Below, one piece after another: positions 1-7,569 of a stretch of 64,000 bases of DNA (the first letter of the stretch is position 1; each line of letters begins with the position of its first letter). The notes under the pieces were generated by a model. That model saw only the letters and a list, made by a program, of their open reading frames with translations, did not search any database and was not told the DNA's origin. This DNA comes from Streptomyces sp. GS7 (GTDB lineage: Bacteria > Actinomycetota > Actinomycetes > Streptomycetales > Streptomycetaceae), in the NCBI RefSeq assembly GCF_009834125.1, contig NZ_CP047146.1, positions 2,225,501 through 2,289,500 of the forward strand. Direction: 5' to 3'. Made by a program: the position numbers and the translations under genes.

Positions 1-2085
1 GGCCGCCGCCTTGCGCGGGGTCAGCGACCGGTCCGGCAGGATGCCGAAGTCCCAGCCCGTGTCCAGCAGCTCCCGCCAGGCCGCGAGGGTGGCTGCCGCG
101 CCGTCGCCGGCCGGTCCTCCGCCCGCCAGCCGCCGGGCGCGCGTGCGGGCCCGCCACAGCGGCGGTGTCGCGAGCAGCAGCACGACGAGCAGCAGCGCGG
201 CGACCAGGCCCACCAGCGGCCAGGGCGAGGGGCCGCCGCCCGACGCGCCGGATCCGGGCAGGGCGGGCGCCGCCAGGCACGCCGCGCCGACCCCTGCCCG
301 GTGCTCCCCGGGGCCGCAGGACGGGCCCGCGGACGGCTCGGACGAGGGGGCGGTGGACTGTGCGGGCTCCGGGGTGGGGCTGCCCGGGGCGGGGGCGTGC
401 GAGGTGTCCGGGTAGGCGTAGTCCGGTACGCTGCCGCGGCTCGGCGTCGGCTCGAAGCGGGTCCAGCCGATGCCCTGGAAGTACAACTCGGGCCAGGCGT
501 GCGCGTCCTTGAGACCGACCGAGGTCGTGCCGTCGGGCTGCTTGGTGCCCGGTGTGAAGCCGACCGCGACCCGGGCCGGGATGCCCAGGGTGCGGGCCAT
601 CGCCGCCATCGAGAAGGAGAAGTGCACGCAGAAGCCCTGCTTGTCCTCCAGGAAGCGGGCTATCGCCTCGGATCCGCTGCCCGCCCGGACCTCGGTGTTG
701 TAGCTGAAGCCGCCGTAGAGCGCGAACCAGTCCTGGAGCTTGACGGCCTTGGCGTACGCGGTCGTGGCGCCGCGGGTCACCTGGCGGGCGGTGGTGCGGA
801 CGACCGCGGGGAGGGTGGCCGGCACCTTGGTGTACTCGCGCAGTATCGCGGCCGGCGGCGGCGGGGCATCGGCCAGCTGCTGGGCGGTGGGCCGCAGTTG
901 GAGGCTCTCGACCTGGTATTGCAGGCCGTGGGTGTTCTGTCCGCGGTCGCCGACCAGCGTGCGGCCCTCGGGCTCGAAGCGCCAGCGGCCGGGGATGTCC
1001 ACCTTGGACGCCGGGTACGGGAGGGGCAGCCAGTTCTGGGCGTACCACGGGGCGGTCGAGAGGGAGGTGTTGATCCGGGTGCTCGCCACCTCGGGGCTCA
1101 GGCCGACCGGGCGCGGCAGCTCGGCCGGGACGTCGGTGACCGTCCGCTCGGACGGCTTCCACGTCGTGCCGTCGAACTGGTCCAGCGCGACGATCCGCAG
1201 ATACATCTCGCGGGTGTCGGCCGCGGTGGTGCGGTAGTTGAGGACCTCCCGGTCCTCCGGTTGGTTCAGGCTGTCCTGGAGCGAGACCAGCGGGTTGATC
1301 GCGGAGATGGTGCCGCCCCCGCCTCCCGGCCCGGCGGCGCCGGCGGCCGGGCCGAGCAGCCCGCCGCCCATGGACGGCAGCACGGCGGGCACCGCCAGTG
1401 CGATCCCCAGCGCCAGCGCGCCGATCCGGCGGCCCGTACGGACCGGGACCGGCGCCGGCCCGCCGCCGAAGCCCGGCCGGCCCGTGCCCGTACCGCGGAA
1501 GACCCGGCCCCACTGGGAGAGCCGGTCGCGGCCCTCGGCGAGCAGGAGCAGCAGATAGCCGGCGGCGGCCACCAGGAACCACAGCCAGCCCGAGCCGCCC
1601 TGGGACAGCCCGGCCGCCACCGAATAGAGCGCGAGCAGCGGCAGCCCGGCGGGTGCGGCGCTGCGGTAGGTGACCGCCAGCGCGTCCACGATCACGCCGA
1701 TCAGCAGCACCCCGGCGACCAGCAGCAGCCGGATTCCCGGGGTGACGGGGGCCGGGATGGCGTACCGGCCGACGTCGTGCACGCCCTCCTGCACCAGACG
1801 GCCGAACGCGGCGACGGCGTCCGGGCCCGGCAACAGCCCGGCCACCGCCTGGTCGCGGGCGAACAGCACGGTCAGCAGCAGTACGCCCGCCAGCAGTTGC
1901 GCGCCGATGGTCAGCGGTCCGGCCAGCGGGACCCGCCGGGCCAGTGCTCCCACGCCGGTCACCAGCGCCAGCAGGGTCGCGGCCTGGAGCATCCAGCTGA
2001 TCGGATCCACCAGCGGCAGCAGCGTGCACGCGGCGCACAGCGTCGCCACCATCGCGCACAGCGCCAGCCTCGCCCGGCCGCTCAT
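1..2085 (-). CDS. Transglutaminase-like membrane protein (TgpA family), 3' end cut off by window edge
   Basis: The N-terminal ~240 residues hold several hydrophobic membrane segments, typical of TgpA/DUF3488 proteins. A periplasmic-type transglutaminase core follows, with the catalytic Cys in GFCVHF (residue 486) and His in DAHAW (residue 529). The third triad position lies in FEPTPS, where many relatives have an Asp, so an acidic residue is kept but as Glu. After a Ser/Pro/Gly-rich linker and one more membrane helix comes the start of a cytoplasmic tail of the DUF4129 kind. The frame is open to base 1, so the C-terminus lies outside the window. It is the last visible gene of a moxR-DUF58-transglutaminase operon, 31 bases after the DUF58 gene. 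Such trios are widespread in actinobacteria; the substrate is unknown. Confidence 0.9.
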   Translation of the reverse strand, partial: MSGRARLALCAMVATLCAACTLLPLVDPISWMLQAATLLALVTGVGALARRVPLAGPLTIGAQLLAGVLLLTVLFARDQAVAGLLPGPDAVAAFGRLVQEGVHDVGRYAIPAPVTPGIRLLLVAGVLLIGVIVDALAVTYRSAAPAGLPLLALYSVAAGLSQGGSGWLWFLVAAAGYLLLLLAEGRDRLSQWGRVFRGTGTGRPGFGGGPAPVPVRTGRRIGALALGIALAVPAVLPSMGGGLLGPAAGAAGPGGGGGTISAINPLVSLQDSLNQPEDREVLNYRTTAADTREMYLRIVALDQFDGTTWKPSERTVTDVPAELPRPVGLSPEVASTRINTSLSTAPWYAQNWLPLPYPASKVDIPGRWRFEPEGRTLVGDRGQNTHGLQYQVESLQLRPTAQQLADAPPPPAAILREYTKVPATLPAVVRTTARQVTRGATTAYAKAVKLQDWFALYGGFSYNTEVRAGSGSEAIARFLEDKQGFCVHFSFSMAAMARTLGIPARVAVGFTPGTKQPDGTTSVGLKDAHAWPELYFQGIGWTRFEPTPSRGSVPDYAYPDTSHAPAPGSPTPEPAQSTAPSSEPSAGPSCGPGEHRAGVGAACLAAPALPGSGASGGGPSPWPLVGLVAALLLVVLLLATPPLWRARTRARRLAGGGPAGDGAAATLAAWRELLDTGWDFGILPDRSLTPRKAAA

Positions 2086-2116
2086 GCTCCTGCCTCACTT
2101 CGTCCGGGAGCGCCGT

Positions 2117-3484
2117 TCACGCCCCACCTCCCGCAGCCGTGTCGGACGGATCCGCTCCGGCCGCGGGCTCCGAACCCGCTCCGGCCCGGTCCGCGGCCTG
2201 CCACAGCCCGGCCAGCGAAGCGCCCGGCTCCACCGGCAGCGCCGCCCAGCCCGCCTCGCGCAGCATCCGCAGCCGCTCGGCGACCGGTGTCTGCCCGTGG
2301 GAGAACCGGATCCCGCCGGGGTCGCGGGTCCAGGCGTCGCCGTCCAGGACGAACGCGATCGCGGTGCTGCCGTGGCGGCGTATCCGGCCGGCGACCGCCG
2401 CCTGTCGCTCGTCCAGGTCGCCGAAGAAGCCGATCAGCAGCCCTTCCGTGCCGCCGCGCAGCGCCTCGTACGCCGCGGCGAGGCCCTCCTCGTCGGAGTG
2501 CTCCACGATCGCGAGGCTGTCCAGCAGCAGGCCGGCAGTGTCGGCGGACTCGCTGCCGCCGCTGCCGGCCGGGCCGGGAACCGAGCTGCCGGTGTCCGTC
2601 AGCAGCCGCACCGAGAACCCCCGCTCCAGCAGATGCAGCGCGACCGAGGCGGCGCCGGCGACCGCCCATTCGAAGGCCGAGTCGGGCCCGGAGCCCTCGT
2701 GGGCGGCGGCCCGGGTGTCGAGCAGGACCGTGCAGCGGGCCTTCTGCGGCTGCTCCTCGCGGCGCACCATCAACTCGCCGTAGCGCGCGGTGGAGCGCCA
2801 GTGGACCCGGCGCAGATCGTCGCCGTGCCGGTAGCCGCGGGGGATGACGTCGTCCTCCCCGGCCAGCGCGAGCGAGCGGTGGCCGCCGTCCCCGTACCCG
2901 GCGGCCTCGCCGGTCAGCCGGACCGCGGGCAGCGGCTCGACCCGGGGTACCACCGTCAGGGTGTCGGAGGTGCTGAACGAGCGGGTCAGCTCGCACATGC
3001 CGAACGGGTCGGAGAGGCGCAGCTGCAGCGGGCCCAGCGGATACCGGCCGCGCAGGTCGGAGCGGACGCGGTACGACACCTCCCGCCGGCCGCCGGCCTC
3101 GACCCGGTCCAGGACGAAGCGGGGCCGCGGCCCGAGCACATACGGCACCCGGTCCTGGAGCATCAGCACTCCCGTGGGCAGCCGGGAGAGGTTCTCCATC
3201 CGCAGCCGGACGCGGGCCTCGGCGGCGGCGGAGACCCGGGCGGGGGAGAGGGTGCGGCTGCCCGAGACGCGGTAGCGGGTGCGGTGCAGGACCAGGACGC
3301 ACACCAGTGGCAGCACCGCCAGCAGCAGACCGACCCGCAGCAGATCCGCCTGCCCGAGGAGATACGAGCACACCGCGGCGGCCAGCCCGGCGGCCAGGAA
3401 CGACCGGCCGCGCGTCGTCAGCCCTCCGAGGGCCGAGCGCAGCCCGTCGGGCTCCGGGGTCCCCTCGCTCCCCCCGGCGGACAT
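2117..3484 (-). CDS. DUF58 domain protein, membrane-anchored
   Basis: 455 residues. Two hydrophobic helices near residues 35-70 are followed by a beta-rich stretch and then the DUF58 signature around VHWRSTARYGEL (near residue 225), with a vWA-like fold expected after it. The ATG was chosen because it overlaps the stop of the upstream moxR gene (ATGA), giving translational coupling; an in-frame ATG 48 bases earlier would lie inside moxR. DUF58 proteins are encoded next to MoxR ATPases and are thought to be their partners in maturing or assembling other proteins. The exact role here is not known. Confidence 0.93.
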   Translation of the reverse strand: MSAGGSEGTPEPDGLRSALGGLTTRGRSFLAAGLAAAVCSYLLGQADLLRVGLLLAVLPLVCVLVLHRTRYRVSGSRTLSPARVSAAAEARVRLRMENLSRLPTGVLMLQDRVPYVLGPRPRFVLDRVEAGGRREVSYRVRSDLRGRYPLGPLQLRLSDPFGMCELTRSFSTSDTLTVVPRVEPLPAVRLTGEAAGYGDGGHRSLALAGEDDVIPRGYRHGDDLRRVHWRSTARYGELMVRREEQPQKARCTVLLDTRAAAHEGSGPDSAFEWAVAGAASVALHLLERGFSVRLLTDTGSSVPGPAGSGGSESADTAGLLLDSLAIVEHSDEEGLAAAYEALRGGTEGLLIGFFGDLDERQAAVAGRIRRHGSTAIAFVLDGDAWTRDPGGIRFSHGQTPVAERLRMLREAGWAALPVEPGASLAGLWQAADRAGAGSEPAAGADPSDTAAGGGA

Positions 3485-4506
3485 CACAGCTCCCGCGCGC
3501 CGGGCGGCTGCCGGCCGTGGACCTGCCGCCACTGCGGTGCGGACGGGTTCGGAACCGGGGTGCGCTGCACGATCTCCAGCACGACCTGCTCGGCCGTACG
3601 GCGGTTCAACTGGGCCTGGGCGGTGGGCAGGAGACGGTGCGCGAGCACCGCCGCCGCCAGCGACTGGACATCGTCCGGCAGCGCGAACTCCCGCCCGGCC
3701 ATGGCCGCCGCCGCCTTCGCGGCGCGCAGCAGATGCAGCGTCGCTCGCGGCGAGGCGCCCAGCCGCAGGTCCGGGTGGCTGCGGGTGGCCGCCACCAGGT
3801 CCACGGCGTATCTGCGCACCGGCTCCGCGACATGGACCGCGCGCACCGCCTCCGTCAGCTTCACGATCTCGTGGGCGTGCGCCACCGGTTGGAGGTCGTC
3901 CAGGGGAGAGGCGCCGCCGTGTACATCGAGCATCCGCAGTTCGGCCGCCGGGCTGGGATAGCCGATCGACACCCGCGCCATGAAGCGGTCGCGCTGCGCC
4001 TCGGGGAGCGGATAGGTGCCCTCCATCTCCACCGGGTTCTGCGTGGCGACCACCATGAAGGGGCTGGGCAGTTCGTACGTCTGCCCGTCCGTGGTGACCT
4101 GGCGCTCCTCCATGGACTCCAGGAGCGCCGACTGGGTCTTGGGGGAGGCGCGGTTGATCTCGTCGCCGATCACGATCTGGGCGAAGATCGCGCCCGGCTT
4201 GAACTCGAAGTCCTGCCGCTGCTGGTCGTAGACGCTGACGCCGGTGATGTCCGACGGCAGCAGGTCGGGGGTGAACTGGATGCGGCGCACCGAGCAGTCG
4301 ATGGACCGCGCGAGCGCCTTGGCGAGCATCGTCTTGCCGACGCCCGGCACGTCCTCGATGAGCAGATGCCCCTCGGCCAGCAGGACGGTCAGCGCGAGCC
4401 GTACGACCTCCGGCTTGCCCTCGATCACACCCTCCACCGACCGGTGAACCCGCTCGGCGGTGCTGGTCAGATCGCTGAGGCTCGCTCGTTCGTCATACGT
4501 CGTCAC
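3484..4506 (-). CDS. MoxR-family AAA+ ATPase
   Basis: 340 residues. Walker A is PGVGKTM (residues 54-60) and the Walker B-like motif is in IVIGDEINRASPK, followed by the sensor region ATQNPVEMEGTYPLPEAQ, which is the classic MoxR/RavA signature (AAA_3 plus the C-terminal lid). A GTG start was chosen at base 4506 because GAGGAGG sits 6-7 bases upstream; a longer in-frame ATG lacks such a site. First gene of a three-gene operon with the DUF58 and transglutaminase genes. MoxR ATPases act as chaperones that help assemble or activate partner complexes, usually with vWA-type partners, for which the DUF58 protein is the candidate. Confidence 0.95.
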   Translation of the reverse strand: MTTYDERASLSDLTSTAERVHRSVEGVIEGKPEVVRLALTVLLAEGHLLIEDVPGVGKTMLAKALARSIDCSVRRIQFTPDLLPSDITGVSVYDQQRQDFEFKPGAIFAQIVIGDEINRASPKTQSALLESMEERQVTTDGQTYELPSPFMVVATQNPVEMEGTYPLPEAQRDRFMARVSIGYPSPAAELRMLDVHGGASPLDDLQPVAHAHEIVKLTEAVRAVHVAEPVRRYAVDLVAATRSHPDLRLGASPRATLHLLRAAKAAAAMAGREFALPDDVQSLAAAVLAHRLLPTAQAQLNRRTAEQVVLEIVQRTPVPNPSAPQWRQVHGRQPPGAREL

Positions 4507-4761
4507 TCGGCCCTCCTCGGCCCGTTCCACGGGTGGCCGACGCCCCCTTGACGGACCCGGCCCTCCCCGATCGTGCATCGTCCCCGACCGCGGCCGGGGC
4601 GATGTCACCTACGCATTCTTGCCGCCCGCGCGGCTTCGCGTCATGGCCTGTGGATAACTCACACCGTCGCGCCGGGCCTATCCGGGCAAGACGGACAATC
4701 CCAGGTCGGGGGAGGGATGATCAGGCGGGATCGCCGCACGCCACGGTGGTCCCGCCCCGTG

Positions 4762-5298
4762 TCAGCTCCGCGGATCGATCTCCCGCAGCAGCCCCGTCGT
4801 CACGTCGAACACGAACCCGCGGACGTCGTCGGTGTGCGGCAGGAAGGGGGAGGTGCGCACCCGCTGCATGGACTGCCGGACGTCCTCGTCGAGGTCCTTG
4901 AACGCCTCGACCGCCCAGGTGGGCCGCTGCCCGACCTCGGCGGCCAGCTCGTGCCGGAAGTCCTCGGTCAGGCCCAGCAGGCCGCAGCCGGTGTGGTGGA
5001 TGAGGACGACCGAGCGGGTGCCGAGCGCGCGCTGGCTGATCGTCAGGGAGCGGATGATGTCGTCGGTCACCACGCCGCCGGCGTTGCGGATGGTGTGGCA
5101 GTCGCCGAGCTCCAGGCCCAGCGCGGCGTGCAGGTCGATACGGGCGTCCATACAGGCCACCACGGCGACCTTGAGGACCGGCCGGGCGTCCATTCCGGGG
5201 TCGGTGAAGGCGGCGGCATAGCGCTGGTTCGCCTCGACGAGGCGGTCGGTGACGGTCTTGGAGGGCGGGGGCAACGGCTGCGACGCAGGTATGGGCAT
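4762..5298 (-). CDS. Beta-class carbonic anhydrase
   Basis: 178 residues. The motif CMDAR places zinc ligand Cys49 with the Asp51-Arg53 dyad, and HHTGC supplies zinc ligands His102 and Cys105. RNAGG, the conserved loop of the family, is near residue 71. This is the short Rv1284-type beta-carbonic anhydrase found in actinobacteria, which interconverts CO2 and bicarbonate in the cytoplasm. It stands alone, divergent from the dcw cluster and downstream of (same strand as, but separated from) the moxR operon by about 255 bases in which I see no gene. Confidence 0.93.
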   Translation of the reverse strand: MPIPASQPLPPPSKTVTDRLVEANQRYAAAFTDPGMDARPVLKVAVVACMDARIDLHAALGLELGDCHTIRNAGGVVTDDIIRSLTISQRALGTRSVVLIHHTGCGLLGLTEDFRHELAAEVGQRPTWAVEAFKDLDEDVRQSMQRVRTSPFLPHTDDVRGFVFDVTTGLLREIDPRS

Positions 5299-5482
5299 GG
5301 ATTCACGGTAATCGCCGGTGGCTTGTTCAGCGCTATGTGAGGGCGGGCATAGGGGGCAACATCACAGCTTGTGAGGTAGTCCACATGCGGGTTCGCGCCG
5401 GGGCTCCAGGGGTGACGAGGCCGCGCGCGGCGACGTCCGCACGCCCCCGGCAAGCCGCCGCGGGACGCGCGGAACCGGTTGA

Positions 5483-5510
5483 TTGACCGGGGCGGCAGGT
5501 GGACTAAAGT
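5483..5510 (+). promoter_or_regulatory. Candidate sigma-HrdB-type promoter of the dcw cluster
   Basis: TTGACC (5483-5488) and TAAAGT (5505-5510) are separated by 16 bases, close to the vegetative consensus, and lie about 310 bases upstream of rsmH. Between them and the first gene are no other long plus-strand ORFs, leaving room for a long structured 5' leader. The 5299-5737 gap otherwise holds only the leader elements described next. The assignment is by eye only. Confidence 0.45.
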
Positions 5511-5672
5511 GGCGCGAAGTGGGAGGCGTGACGCTCTCCTTAAGGATCCCGGATCCCTCGCGTGCGTGAAATCCGTACGTACGGTTCGGCCTCCTCCCGC
5601 TCCACGGTCATCCGACGTCTCTTCCCCGTCGCCGGAGGGCCACTTCCCCTTCAGAGCGGGCGGGGACCAAGC

Positions 5673-5725
5673 GGTACGTGCGGCAACCCCCCAGCCAACG
5701 GCCGGGGACCCACCTGCCGCACACC
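5673..5725 (+). promoter_or_regulatory. Structured leader hairpin, candidate mraW RNA motif
   Basis: The arms GTGCGGCA (5678-5685) and TGCCGCAC (5715-5722) are perfectly complementary. The stem extends outward by GGT/ACC after a two-base bulge, and CCCC/GGGG can pair inside the loop. A conserved RNA called the mraW motif is known from 5' leaders of mraW (rsmH) operons in Actinomycetales, and position and form fit it. I cannot run the covariance model, so membership in that family is inference; the hairpin itself is directly visible. Confidence 0.5.
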
Positions 5726-5737
5726 ATCGGAAGGCAT

Positions 5738-5821
5738 ATGAGCGAGCGCAGCGAGCGAATCAGGAAAAGGTGCGCGCTCCGCGCATGCAGGCCCGCCGAG
5801 CGCATCGAGGCCGCCGCATGA
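5738..5821 (+). CDS. 27-residue leader ORF coupled to rsmH
   Basis: An ATG preceded by GGAAGG (5 bases away) opens a 27-codon frame, beginning MSERSERIR, whose TGA overlaps the rsmH ATG as ATGA. Its Shine-Dalgarno is better than the weak GAGG in front of rsmH itself, so rsmH may be translated by coupling from this ORF. The first codons are the palindrome-like GAGCGAGCGCAGCGAGCGAATC, a string I recall as recurring near starts of other Streptomyces genes. It is rich in Arg, Glu and Cys and resembles no known protein. It may be a regulatory leader rather than a functional peptide. Confidence 0.4.
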   Translation: MSERSERIRKRCALRACRPAERIEAAA

Positions 5822-6777
5822 GCAGCAACACTCGTCACGTACCCGTCATGCTCCAGCGGTGCCTGGACATGCTCGCCCCCGCGCTCGCCGAGCCCGGGGC
5901 GGTCGTCGTCGACTGCACCCTCGGCCTCGGGGGGCACAGCGAGGCGCTGCTCTCCGCCTTCCCCGAGGCCCGCCTGGTCGCCCTCGACCGCGACCCGGAG
6001 GCGCTGCGGCTCGCCGGGGAGCGGCTGGCCCCCTACGGTGACCGCGCCACCCTCGTGCACGCCGTCTACGACGAGCTTCCCCAGGTCCTCGCCCGGCTGG
6101 GGCTGCCGCGCGTCCAGGCCGTGCTGTTCGACCTCGGGGTCTCCTCGATGCAGCTCGACGAGGCCGAGCGCGGCTTCGCGTACGCCCAGGACGCCCCGCT
6201 GGACATGCGGATGGACCAGACGACCGGCATCAGCGCCGCCGACGTCCTCAACACCTACCCGCCCGGGGAACTGGTCCGGATCCTGCGCTCCTACGGGGAG
6301 GAGAAGCAGGCCAAGCGGATCGTCTCGGCGGTGGTCCGCGAGCGGGCCAAGGAGCCGTTCGACAACAGCGCCCGGCTGGTCGAGCTGATCCGCGAGGCGC
6401 TGCCGCAGGCCGCCAAGCGCACCGGCGGCAACCCGGCCAAGCGCACCTTCCAGGCGCTGCGCATCGAGGTCAACGGCGAGCTGGCCTGCGTCGAACGGGC
6501 CGTCCCGGCCGCCGTGAAGGCGCTCGCGGTGGGCGGCCGGATCGCCGTGCTCTCCTACCACTCGCTGGAGGACCGGCTGGTCAAGCAGGTCTTCGCGGCC
6601 GGTGCCGGCAACACCGCGCCCCCCGGGCTGCCGGTCGTCCCCGAGCGCTACCAGCCCCGGCTGAAGCTGCTGACCCGCGGAGCCGAACTGCCCACGGAGG
6701 AGGAGGTCGCCGAGAACCGGCGCGCGGCCCCCGCCCGGCTGCGCGGCGCCGAGCGCATCCGCGAGGACATCGCGTGA
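5818..6777 (+). CDS. rsmH: 16S rRNA (cytosine-1402-N4)-methyltransferase
   Basis: 319 residues from ATG, the conserved start [12 protein letters not shown]. The SAM-binding motif [10 protein letters not shown] and the [11 protein letters not shown] motif of the MraW/RsmH family are both present, as is the C-terminal [10 protein letters not shown]. It methylates N4 of C1402 in the ribosomal P site with the help of RsmI. It opens the dcw cluster, as usual in bacteria. The longer upstream frame is ignored because the family starts here and the ATG overlaps the leader ORF stop. Its TGA overlaps the ftsL GTG (GTGA). Confidence 0.96.
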   Translation: MSSNTRHVPVMLQRCLDMLAPALAEPGAVVVDCTLGLGGHSEALLSAFPEARLVALDRDPEALRLAGERLAPYGDRATLVHAVYDELPQVLARLGLPRVQAVLFDLGVSSMQLDEAERGFAYAQDAPLDMRMDQTTGISAADVLNTYPPGELVRILRSYGEEKQAKRIVSAVVRERAKEPFDNSARLVELIREALPQAAKRTGGNPAKRTFQALRIEVNGELACVERAVPAAVKALAVGGRIAVLSYHSLEDRLVKQVFAAGAGNTAPPGLPVVPERYQPRLKLLTRGAELPTEEEVAENRRAAPARLRGAERIREDIA

Positions 6778-7460
6778 CACGCCAGGGGGGCCGGCCCCGC
6801 GGGAGGCAGCGCCTCGCCGCGCTGCTGCCCTCCGCCCCGCGGGGCGCGACGGCCGCGCGCACGCCCTTCGTGCTGCTCGTCGTGGTGCTCCTGGGGTCCG
6901 GGCTGATCGCCCTGCTGCTGCTCAACTCGGCGCTCAACCAAGGGTCGTTCGAACTCAGCAAGCTGGAGCGGAAGACCAGCGAGCTGACGGACGAGCAGCA
7001 GGCGCTCCAGCAGGAGGTGGACGGCTACTCCGCGCCGGACGAGCTGGCGCGCCGGGCCCGCAAGCTGGGCATGGTGCCCGGCGGCATCCCGGTCTTCCTG
7101 CTGCCGGACGGCACGGTCCGCGGCAAGCCGGGCGTGGCCGCGTCCGAGGGGGCGCCGCTGGCCGCGTCCGCCGAGCCGTCGCCGCTCGGCCCGTCCGGCG
7201 GGCCCCCGGCACCGGTCCCGCAGGCCGCACCGGTTCCGCAGACGGCGCCGGTCTCGCAGGCTGCGCCGGCCCCCGAGGCCGCGCGGATGCCGCTGAGCCC
7301 GCTCGCCCCCAGCACCCCGGGCGCCACCGCCTCCCCGGGCCCGATGGCCACCCCGGTGGTCCCGGCCGCCGTGCTCACCGACTCGCCGTCCCCGTCCGCA
7401 TCCGCCTCGCGGGCGTCCGGACGCTCAGCCGCCCTCGCCCCGACGACCTCCGGCAGGTGA
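6774..7460 (+). CDS. ftsL: FtsL-like divisome protein
   Basis: 228 residues from a GTG that overlaps the rsmH stop. A basic cytoplasmic N-terminus is followed by a single membrane helix (about residues 30-50) and a leucine-zipper-like coiled coil ([21 protein letters not shown]), which is the FtsL/DivIC signature. A long Pro/Ala/Ser-rich extracytoplasmic tail of about 120 residues makes it longer than typical FtsL; tails of this kind are seen in actinobacteria. Role: a bitopic scaffold that joins FtsQ and DivIC to activate FtsW/FtsI at the septum. Identity rests on topology and position between rsmH and ftsI, since FtsL sequences diverge fast. Confidence 0.85.
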   Translation: MTRQGGRPRGRQRLAALLPSAPRGATAARTPFVLLVVVLLGSGLIALLLLNSALNQGSFELSKLERKTSELTDEQQALQQEVDGYSAPDELARRARKLGMVPGGIPVFLLPDGTVRGKPGVAASEGAPLAASAEPSPLGPSGGPPAPVPQAAPVPQTAPVSQAAPAPEAARMPLSPLAPSTPGATASPGPMATPVVPAAVLTDSPSPSASASRASGRSAALAPTTSGR

Positions 7461-7464
7461 CCCC

Positions 7465-7569
7465 GTGACGCCCGAGGCCGCACCCCCGTACGCCGCACCG
7501 GCCCCGCGGCCGTACGGCGGCGCCCCGCTCCCCGCCACCCCCGCGCACGCCCCGGAGACCGCGGTATGA
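7465..7569 (+). CDS. Possible 34-residue Pro/Ala-rich ORF bridging ftsL and ftsI
   Basis: A GTG starts 5 bases after the ftsL stop, with AGGTGA 4 bases before it, and the frame ends in a TGA that overlaps the ftsI ATG (ATGA). The peptide begins MTPEAAPPYAAP and is dominated by Pro and Ala with no membrane segment. It fills the ftsL-ftsI gap exactly and could keep ribosomes moving into ftsI, whose own upstream sequence has no clear Shine-Dalgarno. Chance ORFs are common in GC-rich DNA, so this is tentative. Confidence 0.3.
   Translation: MTPEAAPPYAAPAPRPYGGAPLPATPAHAPETAV

Noticed and set aside
301..2847. An 848-residue plus-strand ORF and other very long frames opposite real genes
   Set aside because: They are antisense shadows in GC-rich DNA: Arg/Pro/Gly-rich, with no domain, and the minus-strand genes explain the same bases.
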